Source of the DNA: Rostratula benghalensis
Taxonomy: Eukaryota > Chordata > Aves > Charadriiformes > Rostratulidae
Direction of reading: 5' to 3'
Assembly: GCA_013399305.1 (NCBI GenBank)
Contig: VXAI01000097.1
Span: 637,486 to 701,485 of the forward strand
DNA: 64,000 bases
Numbering within the stretch: the stretch's first letter is position 1; each line of letters starts with the position of its first letter. Below the pieces are notes generated by a model that did no database searches, was not told the DNA's origin, and saw only the letters and a program-made list of their open reading frames with translations. This document shows, piece by piece, positions 24,001 through 38,900 of the stretch. A program made the position numbers and the translations under genes.

Positions 24001-27000
24001 TTCAGTTTAGTGCATGCGATCATACACATACAATTTCCAAAATCCTGTAATGCGCAACCTTAATCTTCCAGACTGACGAAGTTTCACAGGTGTCTCAGAA
24101 AATTGCAGAGTGGGCCAGCTTTAGGAAAGTTTCTTCTAGGCACATTCAACCTCGTTTTAATTAAGATATCATGATATATTGATATGTCCTAAATTGCAAA
24201 GGCAAGCAAGTTGACTGGGAAGCTGCAATGTGCTGACTGTTTGTGTATGCACGTAGAACTTCTGTTTTTGAAAGCTGTACTTAGTGATTTTGAACATTTT
24301 ACATTTTAAGATCATAAAATGATTTTAAGATCATTTTGAAAACTGTTCAATAACAAGAAAAAATCTCAATATTATACAAAGCACAATACATGATAATATC
24401 CTTCTTTTTGCCTTTTTTTTTTCTTTTGTCTTACTTTGCCTATGTGTTGCTAACTTAAATGAAAGTTTAACAGTTATATTATACATCATAAATGAAAAAT
24501 TGAGTGCTAAATCTTATGAAATCCCAAGTCTAATGAATTACTGTCTAGATAGTCATGTTAAACACATACCCATGTACTCGTGTATATTTATGGGGAAGAT
24601 TTACTTATTTTCAGTGATTGTAACTTTTTTCCCCATGCTGTCAACCATAACCATAGCAGGCATAAATATTGCCCATTTTTTTCAAAGCTGATTCAAGATT
24701 TTAGGTGCTTCCATTATGATATGTCTGGGATGAGAGCTGATTTTTATGGAATAACGTGTTGGCACTTCATAGACTCTATGCCTTGATAAGGTGTTCAGAA
24801 GTTATTTTCTGAATTCTTGGAAACTGAGTAACAATTTTGATTCTCTGGTTTGCCTCATTCAGAAATACCCTTGTGAGAAAATAAATATCTCTAATGAGGA
24901 ACATAAATGTATTTAAAGATTTAAGTTACAGAACAAAAGAAATAACTAACATGTATATGACCAGCATTTTCAGCCAGGCCTTCTAAAGAAGGTGTAGAAT
25001 TGAGTGTTAATAGACAAATGGGTTAGGTATTTCATTTCATCCCAACATCTACTTCACAGAATCACTGTGTTTAATTGTGCCTGCTGCGAACATAGTGGAA
25101 TGCCACATTGGATGTTATATTTGAAAGGTTTTGCGTAGGAATCCTGTAGCTAAAGAGTCTGAGGACCATTCTATCTGTGTGACAAGTGTGAAGGAAAAAT
25201 CTATTTCTGAATGCCTCAAAAGCAAAAAGAAGATGTGTTCTGGTTTTGACAATTTTTCTATAACTTAAAGAGCTAGAACTGCACAAGTATAAACTGGGCC
25301 ACAGGAATTCCACAGAACTTTTGTTACTGGTTTCATTGAAGGCTCACTTTTACTTCTTATTTCTCTCCATGGTTGAATGTGAAGAAATTTCTGACACAGA
25401 TTGCAGCAAATGCTTTCAACTTCAGTCCTTGCCAACTCTTCAATAGTTATGTCGACTTGTTTTGGAAAATGAATATACACAATGTTTTTATTTTCTGTTT
25501 GACAAATATGCCTGAATGCTCAATAACTTATCTTTGAAATTAACCTGTCAGAGTAATCATGACACAAATATAATGATGAAACATTACTCTGCTCTAAAGA
25601 TTAATTTCTGTAACCGTCATAACTGGCCTCTGGGGCGTTACTGATTGATGAAGCAATACTTTAATAGAAATTGATCTAATTTATGTGCAGGTCTACACAG
25701 AAAAATCTACATATTCTACTATGTGCAGATTCATTTGGCTAACCATCAACAAAATCATGAAGGTTGTAGACTTTGATTTGTGTTTGATACAGAGACATAT
25801 GTTAAAATGTTGTATGCATTAATCTAGAATGAAATCTAGACCTGAATGAAAATAAACGTGCATGTGTGTATCCTGTTTCTGTTATACATTCTTTCTTTGC
25901 AACATTCCACATTAAGATAATAAGAATTTATTTAGCTTTGAAGATGTCTGGCAGCTAATTATTAAACTAAATGTAAAGATTTTATATACCAAAAAAAATT
26001 ACATACTGAAGAAGCTATGAAACACATACTGCCAAATTAAAATCCAGAACTGTACTTTCTCTAATTAGATGTTAACAACCTGTAAAGTTAATCCCTGTAT
26101 TCCTTGCCTGATTGAAAAGGTGCAGAAATTGTAGCGTCCAGCATGCAATAACAGATATATGCCCTTACCTTTTTTACTTACTGTAATATAGTGCAGATTT
26201 TACAGCATACTGAAAGAAATCAAACAAGGACACAAGGTCTTAAAATAATCCAGTGAAGATGAACTTTCCAAACATGTTCATTTCACAAGACAGAAGTGAG
26301 AATTTATGGATTTGTAAATAATTTATTGTAATGGTATATAGTAAATTTATTTGCATTTTTTGCTTTTGTTTTGTTTTTGAGGGGTTTCACCGTCACCATT
26401 ATTACAATTAATTTGCAATGTAAGACTATCTCCGAGTCTATACTTAATCTAAAACTTGCTCATTTGCTAGAAAGCAAGACTGAGCCTTTTGAGGTTCTCC
26501 TTTTTCTTGAGATAAGTAATATCTTGGGCTCAATAACTGTATTGACCAGTTCTCTACTGGTACAAGGGACCCTGAAAAGACTTTCTCCGTTACAGAAGCC
26601 GATGCTGTAAGACATACATACTCTGCCATGGTACTTTCATTTTATTATTACTTTTTTTTTTTTTTTTTACCACAGTGTTACTCTTTACACATTGGCTTTC
26701 AGTCAGATGGCCTAGATTAATGATTGACTCAAAATGTGACAATGCATCTGTTCTATGAGGATAATACAGAATGAGTGTTTTAATAATGACATTACACTGT
26801 CTTGGAAGCACAGAGCCTCTGTTCCTTTTGTTAAATAGCTGTAAGCTGATAATTATTTCCTTAAATTACCTAAATATGTACTCAGCTGAAGCCTGTCTGC
26901 CTAAAAATCCAAGAAGATAACATACATACATATATATATATATATAAATAACATATAAATATATGTATAGAATTCAAAAGAAAAGCTCTTCATATGGATA

Positions 27001-30000
27001 GGATATGACAACATTTAAGTACATGTGAATCAAAATGCCAAAGGTAAGGGGAATTTGTTTCCAGCTCTGTTTTCCAAAAGTCATAGAGCTTCTTAAAGGG
27101 GTAGGTCTTATTTAGGAGGAAGTGATCATATTTTTTGTTGTATTGCAGAGAAAATTAAAAGACCTTTTAGCACGATTTATTGGACAGAGTTCACTAAGGG
27201 TCATCTAATCAGTGTCTGAAAGATATCTTCATCTACATGAATTAATCCAGGGGTTCACCTTAGTTGGTCCTATATAATACAATATTTAGTTGGAAGACTG
27301 TGTACAGAATTACCTATTTTCTATTTTACTCTAATGCTTTTGAAAGAAGCCATTATTTTCTGAGGAAAAGAAGAAGCATATATTAATTTTCCTATAATTG
27401 CCATCACCAGTTCTTTAGAGTCACAAATGACCTTTTTTCCCTTTGATCAAAAGAATTTCAAATGCTCTGAAACTTTGAATTAAAATTCTCTTCAGTTCAG
27501 ACTGTGTATTGTTTGAGTAACTTCATCCACCAACATATTTTATGGAAGAAATCAATTATAATTTTGGGGGTATGAGATAGGTTTGTTTATTTGTTTAATT
27601 TTTTGGAGCATGAAACAGTGGTTCAATCATCTTTATTTTTATATCATGACCATTTCACAGAATTTAGGAACAAAATAATTAAAGTCAAAGGGCAAAATTC
27701 TCCTAATTTCAAGAAATAAGCCACTGGACACGTAGCTTAATCAAATATTCTTAGTGCAAATTGTTATGAAACCATGTACAATATCAGACAAGCTAGGTAT
27801 CAGTTCAGTAGAATGAGCTAGTACTACATATACTTTTGAAATATTTCTACTCTTTTCCTCAGATTTTTATCTTTTTCAACTCTCTGGCTTACAGATACAC
27901 AAGGTAGTTGAATTTATATCCATTTTGCAAAAAGTTCCCTCAGATTTCTTCAATGGGATTGTAAGACGCCTATGTTTTAACCTGCCCTCTGTATTCTTAT
28001 TTTATGACCCTGATATCTTAGAAATACTGGAGGAATTTGGGTTTGTCTTTAATCTTTAACATCAGGCATCCTGAAGCACTCTCCTTTGAACAAGGAAACA
28101 GAGAGACTTACTAAAAACTTTCAGTTTCCATGGCTTGGGAAAGAGAGATGTGATAGTGATGGTGGTTTTCTTACACAAAACCTTTTCTTACATAAATGCC
28201 TCTGTCATAGAGACACTTGAAAATGCAGCAGAACAGCTGCTTCCCTAGTAGATAGTTTCCCTAAATTACTGTGGGTCTAAGCTGTTTCCACTTTATGCAG
28301 TTTCCCTGCGCTGTCTGAGCAGAGCACTGTGTCAGCTGAGGAAACAGAGAGAGGGACGGGGCAAGGACGCTGCCTCTTTGAGGTTCCTTTCTCCCTATGG
28401 AACCCTGCCTGGGCTGAACATAGACAAAAGGCTACTTCATCATCCTCCTTCCCTCTTTATAGAGAGTCTAGAGATGTGCAATTTTCCACAGCATGTAAAG
28501 TCTCTGTAGAGTCTAGGGATTTCCCTTGAGTGCAATTTGAGGATGAGTGGAAGGAAGGTTTCTTATGTTCTCCTCCCTACGTCTTTGGTACTTTTTCCTA
28601 TGGCCTTTAGACAGGCTCTTTAGCTGCTTTAGAGCCTTAGCAAGCAGTTTAAACTGTGCAGCTTTTTTGTGAAGTAAATAATGAGCAAACACTTAAAATG
28701 AGACAAAATATTGTCTCCAACACGAAAAAGAAATATAATTTTTTCAAGCTGGGACTTGGACTATCTTACTCAATGTGTTTCCTGTGATGGGTGGATGTTG
28801 ACTTTGCTGAAGAATGGCTTCTTTCACACAATTGAAGGGTATTTTGGCAGCTCTATGATCTGGATATTGCCTGCTCCAATCTGTCTGCCAGATGACGATA
28901 TGAAATTTGAAATACAAGCCTAAAACAGTATCACAGAAGATCTCAGTGTTATAAAATAACAATGTTACACATCCTCATATTCCAGTACACTTGGGAAGCT
29001 GAAACTTTGTGAGGCTACATATATTTTTGCCATGCCCAAGGTTTTAAGGTACTTTTCCATATAAAGAGTCTACAATGGGAGGTGGGACTTGTCCTGGATG
29101 AACTCTTGACTAGTACAAAGGTACAAAATATCAGGATGTAATTTTTTTTTTTATTAAAAAATGCATTGAAAAGTATAAATATGTTAAAAATACCCACTGC
29201 TGCATAAAACAAGTTAAAATATATACTGCATACAGATGTTTATGCCTTAGGGTGTAAGTCAAACACTAAACTGCCTGAGGTCAGGAATATATTTTCCCTA
29301 CAGGAAGTTTTTACTTTTCTCAAAGGCACTGGTGGTTACTTATTTTTCAGAAAAGCAAAGTGGACCAACTAAACTATTGGTTTAAGCCAAAATAGCACTT
29401 CTGCAAATTCTGCAGCACTAGCGATTTTTGCTCTACATCAGAGGTAAGACTTTCTCAAGCAAGCAGCACAATAAGAGCAGAAATACACCCAGGCATTTGC
29501 CTGCATAGCAGATTGCAGTGACCTATATTTGTCTTCTGCAACCAATTCTCAGTAGCCTCTGTAATGATCAAATTGATGGTATGGATCACTGGATGTAACA
29601 AAACATGGTTTCCCTTGTATTTCACCTTTGAAATGGCTCAGAATTTGTGGCATGTAGCCACCAAAATATATTATTTTTTTTAAATGAATTTAATGATTTA
29701 TGGTTATGTAATCCTTCAAATACGCCAGTAGTAATCTTTTTAAAACTGATTGATTTTGACCCATGGCTTTTTCTATGGTCTGTTCTGTATAAAACAGCAC
29801 TTTAAAATGTTCTTCAGCTTGATCTTTATGGTATATGTTTTATTTTCATTTCCAATTACCATTTCTTTTAAAATGGCAGGCACTTAGTATCTTCCTGGAT
29901 TGTTTCTTGGGTACAAGTGACATTACTGTGGTATGTTACTGCAGTGACATCTCTTACATTTAGAGCAATTCCTGACTAAGCCAAACTATATAGCCAGAAG

Positions 30001-33000
30001 GGAGAGAGCTGGCCTAAAAAAAAACTTTAATGTAGCTGTGTAGCCAGAGCAACATATTTTGCTTTTTATTTCACACTACTGCTACACATCTCATGTATTG
30101 CTCTTCCTTTTAAAATAATCCCAGATAATATCCCACAAAAGTGTTTGGCATAGGGTAATTTTTGAATGGAAAGTTAGGAGGACTGTGCAGATTGCACCAA
30201 CTCTTATTTCACATATTCATAAACACTCATGGACACTTATCCAGACTCTCAAGCAGTGTGGATTTCTGCAAAGGATAATGCAGATTTGGTCTGTAAGTAA
30301 ATTCTTCCCTAACACATTTCCGACATCTCAGGTTTCCATGGGAGATCCGTCATTTTGTAGTAGTCATCCAGCCTCTTGAGGAACAGCTGCAATACAAAGC
30401 TTCAGTTCCTAACTGTGAAGAGAGACTCCAATACCCACCGTGCCTGACAGACCTGTAGGTAGCATAATCTCCCTGTGTTACAAATTTTAGTATGAGTACT
30501 CACCAGCCTTTAGAAAATCAAATTCATTTATCTTGTTTTAATATAAAAGAGGAGAAAACATAGGCCAGAATCTCCCATCCTATGGAATCAGAGCCATGCT
30601 CTCATGGTAAGCCTAGGTTTTCCCGGTGTCCACAGAGTTTTATTTACTCTTATTTATTTTCAACATGACAGGGTACTGGGTACTGTGGCTCCTTAAAGAA
30701 TGGTCTGCAAGAAAGACATGTGAACAGCTGGGAAATAACACATTGGGATATGGTGCCTGAGGGTTAGAAGCACAGCTCACCAATAAAGAACTGTTCTTTC
30801 TGTGATGTTATGCATATGCAACTATTGAGAAAGAGAACTCTGTTATCAGAGAGTTAGATGTAATTTGAGACAAAAAGGCATTACCACAGGAATGGACACT
30901 ATTATTTGCCTGTGAAAGCAGGAGAGTAATGGACCACTAAAACAAAAGCTGAAGTTGAGTATCCATACAAAATCTTTGGCCTATGCCAAATACAACTGAT
31001 ATAGCACATAGATTATCTTTGTCAAAGATTTTTGTTTCTTATTTTTTGTAGACATAGTTTTTGCATTTCTGAGCAATTATGAGCAATAACACTCCTCACT
31101 TTAAGCTGCATTAATTTCTGAAATCCCTGTCTATGTTTTGTATAAAACTTGCTTTCTGCTGGCAGTACCAGCTGGTGTACTGAAGTTTTCCATTAATAAA
31201 AAATCTATATAGTCATGGCCTGAATTTGTAGACTTTGTTACATAAAAGAAGATGCTGTTGTTTGCAATAAAGCCCTGGAGATAGGATTGTATGTTCTTCA
31301 GCTACAGTGTCTACTATAAATCTATATCATTCAAGTTTTTATTTGTTGCAGCCGTGTTTTGAGGGCTGAGTGGTATTCAATATCCAAATATGGTCTACAA
31401 ATCATGTCTTTCTCATGACCAAATGAATGGAATATTCTCATCAGGTGCTAAAGTCCCCAACTTACATTGTGGATCTGCAGTAAATTTAACTCCTGACAAC
31501 TTTGCTATGAATTATCTACTTAAAATTGAAACCTAAGCTTCTAATTCTGAAAATTATAAACCTACCAAATTAGATCTGGCATATTTTCCTATTCTCTGTT
31601 GAACTCTTGCAAATATTCTTGTTATCTGATGCTGTTACAAGTCAATAACACTCCAGGAAGTGTGGTTTTTTTATTAGATTCATTTCATCCCATATGTTCC
31701 CTTGCAGTTATTTCCACCTGTTGGGAGGCATTAACACCATACACACTTCTAATGCAGATTAGGTAAGATCCTTGCATAGGATCAGCCCTAGACATTTTTA
31801 AGCTCTGAACGTAAGCTGAATGTTTGTTTAGTTAAGTGTAAATCATCATGACAAACTAGAGTTGTACGCTTACTGTGAAAAGGAAGAAGAAAGTGTCTGT
31901 TGCGTGCACCAGCATCATCAGTTTGCTAAGAAAAGCTGTCACCCACAGGAAACTCCATACCATTATGGCTCAGTGTCCTTTCTTTTGTGAACTGCAAGGC
32001 AGCAAGGAGTGAGCCAGCTATCTTTAGGTGAAATACTTCATATTGACCACGTGGAAATATGGTGGTTCACAATGAGAGGTGAAGAAGGGCAATATCGACA
32101 ATTTATGCTGTGAATAGAGTAATGGGAGAGGTAAAAGTTCAGGATAGATAAGTAAAGGTGCATATGACGAAGTCCAAAACATCAATTTATGAGAGATGAG
32201 AAGAAAGCTGAACAATGCACTATGGCTGGTCTGGTAAAATAATCCTGTCAGCAATTTCTGACAAGATATATACAGTAGCCTAAGGCCCTGTATAGAAAGA
32301 CACAAACACTGAAATTAGAAGTAAATTAAGATGTAGAAGTAAACTCTTCCAATTATTGTGCCTTCCACACTGAAGTGGGATTGGGAGAAGGGGCTCTCTC
32401 TTGTTGAAAGCATATGGATGGTGTCTATTGTCCCTGTCCTTTTCCCCTGAGTTTCATAACTTTGTGGAAAAGTTTCTTTTGCTTCTTTGGTACAGCTGTC
32501 TGAATGGCATGCTCCAAATTCACAAATGTATCTATATTTTCTCTTTTTTGATGTAAATTCTGAGGAATTTGGGAAAATAACTATAGTACAACTTTATTAG
32601 TTACCTGGGTTTTGTTTTGGAGTGAAGGACCTATGAATTTAGGGTGAAGGAAGTATTCTTTGTTGGTATTTGGGTCTGTAATCACCAATAATATTCCTCA
32701 AAAAATTAAGGATTTGTGTCAATAGGTTTGAAAATAAAGACTGACATATTTGGTTCATCTGATGCAGCAGGCTATGTAATTATGAAGACATGAGTGCAAA
32801 TGAGAAGATGACATAAGGATTAAATTCATGGTTTTAAATTTACCTATACCTGGGTGAGAATTCAGTAGTGATAACATAACAGCTTTTCACAGTAAGAAAT
32901 ATATTACTACAATGTGCTTCATCCATATTAATATTTCTTAATAGAAACAATAATATTTTTTAACATCATGTAATGACAAGTTACAGGTGACGCATCTTCC

Positions 33001-33664
33001 TTTTTGCAGAACCTACTTTAAGCCATAATAATTAACAGTGCATCGACAATACCTTGCACAGTACTACCATATGGTTTTCTGTTTTAATACTGTGCTTCAA
33101 ACTGGTGAAGTGCTTAGGAAAATGTAAATTATCATCTAATTTTTATTCTACCTGTCCCTGCTTTTCCCTTCTGCCTGTCAGAAATATAAGACATCAAACT
33201 GAAGAACCAAAAGGATGAAAATACTGATTCTGTCTGTTGATGCAAAGGCAGAAATGAAATCTCTGTTAATTTGTGCTTGTGTTAATATTGATATATTTAA
33301 TATTGATATTTGGGATACCAGTATGCTAGAGGCAATCTTCTTCCTCTTGGCTGCAATCTGCAGTATCTTCATTGCAAAAGGTAGGTTAGAAATCTGAACA
33401 TGAGCCTTAGTAAAAAGGTAACTAGGCCTCACCACTGCCTGAATCTCATGAGAAAGGATCAACTGGAATTTGTGTCTTTGCATGTGATGCCTTCAGTTTG
33501 TCATACACACTGTTACTATACCTTGTGTCTGACTTCAGAGACTTTTAGTACGAGTACTGATTTATAACATCTGGCTATTACTGCAATATGGTATTGTTTT
33601 GTTGCAAGCTATTAAACATATTTTTAAAATATCTCAATTTTAAAGTATTTATTGATATCTATGA
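21061..33664. other. Long stretch without recognised genes
   Basis: About 12.6 kb of intron-like or intergenic DNA. It holds poly-T at 21667-21684 and 26651-26668, a TTTGG-rich tract (annotated separately), and a TA microsatellite at about 26921-26946. Donor/acceptor-bounded minus-strand pieces near 26883-26910 (31 nt) and 30505-30533 (28 nt) are too short to call. The interval 22230-22460 and 28260-28560 are less A+T-rich and could be conserved non-coding DNA, but this cannot be tested here. Confidence 0.5.
23848..23957. repeat. TTTGG/TTTCG-rich tract
   Basis: Plus strand of T runs with recurring GGTTT pentamers and two CGTTT variants. The open frames read here (Phe/Trp/Leu/Val-rich) are products of this low-complexity sequence, not genes. 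Confidence 0.9.
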
Positions 33665-33745
33665 ACTGGGCAACCTGCTTGAGCAGGAGATTGGCCCAGA
33701 TGATCTCCAGAGGTCGTTTCCAACTGTTCTGTGATTCTGTGGTGT
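33665..33745 (+). mobile_element. CR1 3' tail fragment
   Basis: Short CR1 3' end: GGGCAACCTGCTTGAGCAGG, GATGATCTCCAGAGGTCGTTTCCAAC and the terminal TTCTGTGATTCTGTGG. Confidence 0.85.
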
Positions 33746-35689
33746 CAGTGGTGAGGAGTAATGGTTTGGGTTTTTCTCCAACAGTTGGCACAAAGACCTT
33801 GCTTTCTATTATGCCTATAGAAATGTTTTTTGTTGAGAAAAAAACAGTAAAAGTGATTTCAGGCTTCCCAGCATCTATGTAATTGCTGAAAATAAAAAGC
33901 TTCTCCTTATTGTATAATTGTATGGTACTAATGTGGTTTTGAATTTGAGAGACCTCCGCATATAGTTGACCTTAAACATGTAGTCAAGCATTTGCTGAAT
34001 AGTGACAGGCATACACTTAAAGACACATGTAATTGTTTTGCTATTCAAAAAAACTAAAACCAAAACCAACAAACAAACAAACAGAAAACAAAAAAAGATA
34101 TCAAAAAAAGCCCAACAAAAAAAAAAACCAACCAAAACCCAAGCCACCATGCTTGTTGGTGTAACATCCTACAGTTTTGCTTGTGGAATGTGCCTGCAAC
34201 TTGTCTTAAAATTTCTGTAGATACTTTCACATACTGAAAAGCAATGACTCTCAAATATTCTTTATTCTGTTTGCATTTTTTTACATATATATTTCACTTC
34301 ACCTGTGCATGTGATTTCATTATGGAAGCTCACTGTGCATATATGCATTGTGCATATCTTAACACTGCAGAAAATTGGAGCAAGGAAGGAATGCCATTGT
34401 TTAATGATTTAGATGGTATTTCAAGATAGTGTATTACTCCTGCAATTTATCATCTGCCTCAATTGCCAGTTGATCTTAAAGGTGATGATAAAAAACTCAG
34501 GCCTGACTGCCCAAGAGAAACTGTCACATTCTTTTTTGATATCTCAAGAATGACACTCAGTTTCCTCTGCTCGGAGAAAACTTGCATGTAAAGACTCTTA
34601 AAAATACTCTGCCAAACACTTTGCTGTGTGTAAGGCAGGGGAACTGAATAAAAAGGGAACACAGAAGGCAAAAGATGAGTTTCATTTCAATTGCCTGTGC
34701 GTTCTTTCACTGCTGCGTCTATTTAACAGAAGTATAATTATCATTCTGCACTTGGACCATCCTACAGAAATTTAAAAATAAATATGAATAGCCACAGTCT
34801 TTGAAAGAATATCATGAAAAACTGAGGGGGATTTTTTGAAAGATTTAATTCACTGGTGTACTTATGGCCTTGCACTATGCTTTGACTATAAGCAGCAAGA
34901 CTTCACCTTTACAATTTTCAGATGAATATTAACAGAAACAAATCAGAAATGAGGACATTTCCACAAAGAAAGGCCCTTATGTCCCTCACTGGCTCTCTAG
35001 CTAGGTCATGCATGTAACTTATACTTATTGGAGTTTTCTTCCCATCCCTTGGGTGTTTAATTTTAAGTAAGATGAAGAATTATGTACTAGGTAACTGCCA
35101 AAGGTCAAAGATAAATATGTAGAGCAGCAGAACATTGTGCAAATATGTAACTGTGCAATCACTGTAGATTTTTAAATAGATTTTCTGTGTCTCACAGCTG
35201 CCTAGCTACATGAAAGTAGTTAAGGCTGCAAAGAAAAACAGTTGACACTGAGAATCTACTCATTTAGCTTGAGTTACTGCACATAAAGAAGTACTTCTGC
35301 AATGAGAGCAAACACAAGTACCTGAACATATAATAAAGAGACTGTAGAAGTACCAAGTAACCTTGGCTTCATTTTTACCTTTGTAAGACATTAATAAGCA
35401 ATTCAAATATGTACTGAGGCATTGGCACTGACACTTCTAAAACTGGTACATTACTTTAACAGCACAATGCGTACAATGATACAGTGAATCTTGCAGATAT
35501 ATGGCATAAGCCTGGCATCCCCTATTTGAAAGACTCTTGATTAGTATGCAGCTGATCCAGTTTCAAAATGGTAGATGTGTTTAGTACTGGGAAACCTTAC
35601 TTCCTCAAATTTACCTTCCAGACCCAGAATTACTAAAACACTCATAATCTTCCCTTTAATTCTCCCCCATATGGAAAATTTGCATCACA
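33746..35689. other. Non-coding stretch with an AAACC-rich tract
   Basis: No gene recognised. At about 34048-34142 is a low-complexity A/C tract with AAACC and AAAC units, the complementary type to the tract at 23848-23957. Confidence 0.6.
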
Positions 35690-35940
35690 GTGTACAACAC
35701 CAGACACTTTACATGGATGTATAGATAGGATTTTAGGAAAAGTTTCTTCAGTGAAAGGGTATTGGAACAGGCTATCCAGGGAGTGGTTGAGTCGCCAAAC
35801 CATGGAAGCATTTAAAAGACATGTGGATGTGGTGGTTAGTGGCATGGCTTAGTGGTGGACTTGCATTGCTATGTCAATAGTTGGACTTGATGATCTTAAA
35901 AGTCTTTTCCAATCTAAATAATTCTATGATTCTATAAAGC
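35690..35940 (+). mobile_element. CR1 3' end
   Basis: Plus-strand CR1 3' portion: GGATTTTAGGAAAAGTTTCT (segment encoding the end of ORF2), GTATTGGAACAGGCTATCCA, AGCATTTAAAAGACATGTGG, TTGGACTTGATGATCTTAAA and AGTCTTTTCCAATCTAAATAATTCTATGATTCTAT. The intact 8-bp tail marks the true 3' terminus at about 35937. Confidence 0.92.
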
Positions 35941-38900
35941 TGCTGAGAACATTTTTGAAATTTAGTGAAAACATAAAATATTCACTCTTTTGAGTACACA
36001 ACAATATAATTTGTGTGGAGCGCACATTCTTCATAAATGAAAGACAAATTTTTATGTAGAGAAATGAAGCAAAGCACAGGCATGATCATGATTTCCTAAA
36101 TAAAAGATGAGTTATATTGAATACAAAGTATGAAAGACATGAAATCCAGTCTTACACACAGTAATACAAGTTATTAGACCTTAATCATATTTTGGAATGT
36201 TTTGGGTTTTTCGGGGTGGAGGGATATTTTCTCCCTCAAAAATCCTATTTTTTGAGCCTAATTATTTTGGGGAAAAAAAACCAAACCACCAAACCTATAT
36301 GTAGAATCAAAACCTTTTGCTGAAATGGTAATTTTCCAAAATTTTGTGGAAAGGCATTTTGTTCCATCTCTCAGAAATGAGTAAGTATACAAGCCCATGC
36401 CTGTTATCACAGAAGGCCACGAAGTTCTGTTATGGGGTCTTCCATACAGGTTATTCCAAAAATATATGGTCCCTCTCAGCTCTCATCACAAATCAGACTA
36501 GCACCATTTTCTGCATAAGTTCTCAATACTTTTAACAAGTCTCGTTTCATCTACAGGACATTGCAAAATGGTTGTAGGTAATAGTCAGAGACCCTTTTGC
36601 ACTAGAACCTAGAGGCAGGGAAGTGATGGGTCATATGCAATAGGAGAGCATTACTCCTGCATTATGCATGTATTTTTCTGTCTTTTGCAGAACTTTGTAT
36701 CCTCTGCAAATGAGTTAATAGTGAAAAGGAGCTGGAGGAGGAGTTGACCCTTCTCTACTCTATTAGCAATGAAATGGCAAGAGGAAAATGAAAGGAAACA
36801 ACAAAAGGATCAATCCTGCAAAGCACAGAGCTTTTGCTGAAGTTGTTGAGTGTTCTGTGTTAATCTCAGTTACAAATGAAGGTGCTCAACAGCAGAGACA
36901 GAAATGGGCCTTTACAGAACTTGAACAATGTAATAGGAAAGACTTGCTAGGAAAAAAACCCATCTTCATAAATAGAAAAATAGCACACAGGATGGAAAAG
37001 GACATGGTATTTTAAGAACAATAGCCTGAGTACAAGTGATGCCAACAAATAACATTAAGTTGATAGGAGGGGGAAGAAACATAATCAGGTCTCACAACAG
37101 TGTTTTTTTAATGTATACAATACAAGAGGTGTGTCCCATTAGAAGATCTCTATTAATAAACTCTAGGTGACTCTGTCCACTAGACCCCAAATCCAGGACC
37201 ATTAATGAACTTAGATTAAGCTGAAAATACTTTTTTTTTTTTTTTTGTCAAGGACATATAAGGTGATAAAGGACATTATCCTCTTGTCGCATTAGCTCTT
37301 CCCGTGCTTGACTTTGATGACTTTAATAGGTTAGTTCCCTGTTTGCACTGGTGGAAAGACCAATGCTCTATAATTCTGTAGGCCAGAGAAGGCAGACATA
37401 TTTTGCACATAATCATGAGTTGCCATACTATATTTTTTCTGTGAAATTTTTCAGTATGTATCTAACCTTTAGAACACATAATTTGTTGGAGATTTGAGAT
37501 GGGGAGAAAATCTTTGCAATCTGGATTTTAAAAGGGAAATGGCCTACAGGATAGAGTCCAGCTGTGCGTCTCAATAGTGTCTTGAACATTCATTGTACAT
37601 ACTGAAAGCAACAAGGCAAGTATCAGGATATTTGACATAAGATTTCTGTCTCTCATCTTTTCCACTTAAATCAACCTCACTCCTGTGAATAGAATAGCAT
37701 TTGGATAAAGAGGTCATTGAATACTGAAATAAGCCTGGTTTTCCTGAATGAAAGAAAATAAATTGCTCTCATGAACAGGCCTTTTTCTAAGGAGGGCTCA
37801 GGTTACTTCTCTATTTCTCCATTTTGTTGAGCTAGTGAGTCTCACAAAATGAGTCAACTTGATCCAGGCAGTCGGGTTTCACCGGCCCAGTAAATGACAT
37901 GCTTTAACTGTCCTTTGATTGCAAGGGACACTTTGCGAGATGTAGGTCCTTATTAGTTGTTCAATTGAATTTCAGACAAAAATACGTCCTCTCAAATTAG
38001 CAAAAAGATTTGTTGGCAAGCTACGTGATACTTCCTTTGGTTTAATTTGTATCTGTTCAGCAAGTAGGTGTCAAGTAAAGCTGTTGCCTGCATTTCAAAA
38101 AGGAAATACAAACTTTTAATTTACAGAACATTTCAGTCTGATTTGTTACCAATATTAGCCTGTGATGATTCCTAACCAAACCTCCCACAGGGTGCAAATA
38201 AACCTCTGACTTCAGCAGACTCTGTGCATCTTCCTACAGACAGTAGTCTGCATGGAATCCAGTTGTAATTGATGAATATTTTGGGTATCATGCATTTCTA
38301 ATTCTAACCAGTTTGAGAAAGCAAAAGAACAAGATATTCTAGAATTGCAGTAACATAGTAACATTCATGTGGAGGCAACAATCAGAAACCAGTATCTAAA
38401 GAAAATTGCAGTCACTTGGGATTATTTATTATGTCAATAATGCTACTATTTCAGGACAGATTCATCTTGACTACTTTTACTACTTACTCCTTAACCACTT
38501 GCTTTATCTATCTACTTACTTCTATTTAACTACAGAGGTTGTTGTAGCGTCAGTAGAGAGACGACGGATAACCATATCCTAAGCCATACCTTAAACTAGA
38601 TGATTAGTGCTTTAAAATCAGCCTTTCACATATCTCTCCATTCAAGCCTGTTTATTTTTCATATGGTGCAAAAATACTTCCTGTGTTTTTGTTGCAGAAA
38701 GAAGAGTCAGGGTATTGTGGCATTTGTGGAGATTCTGTCTTTAATGTAGAAAATTATAATTTTAGGAACTTTTAAAATTCTGTAGTCTTGTAGACTTAAA
38801 TCTTTTCATCTATCCATTTACTAGAGAGATTTTAGTATATATTACCAAATATATGCCTTATAATTAATTGACTTATTTTAGTTTTCTCCTTATTTTAAAA

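Noticed and set aside
23771..24050. Phe/Trp/Val-rich frames resembling membrane proteins
   Set aside because: Low-complexity TTTGG tract translated in several frames.
32024..32305. 93-codon minus-strand frame
   Set aside because: Leu/Ser-rich composition, no splice or transposon landmarks; likely chance.
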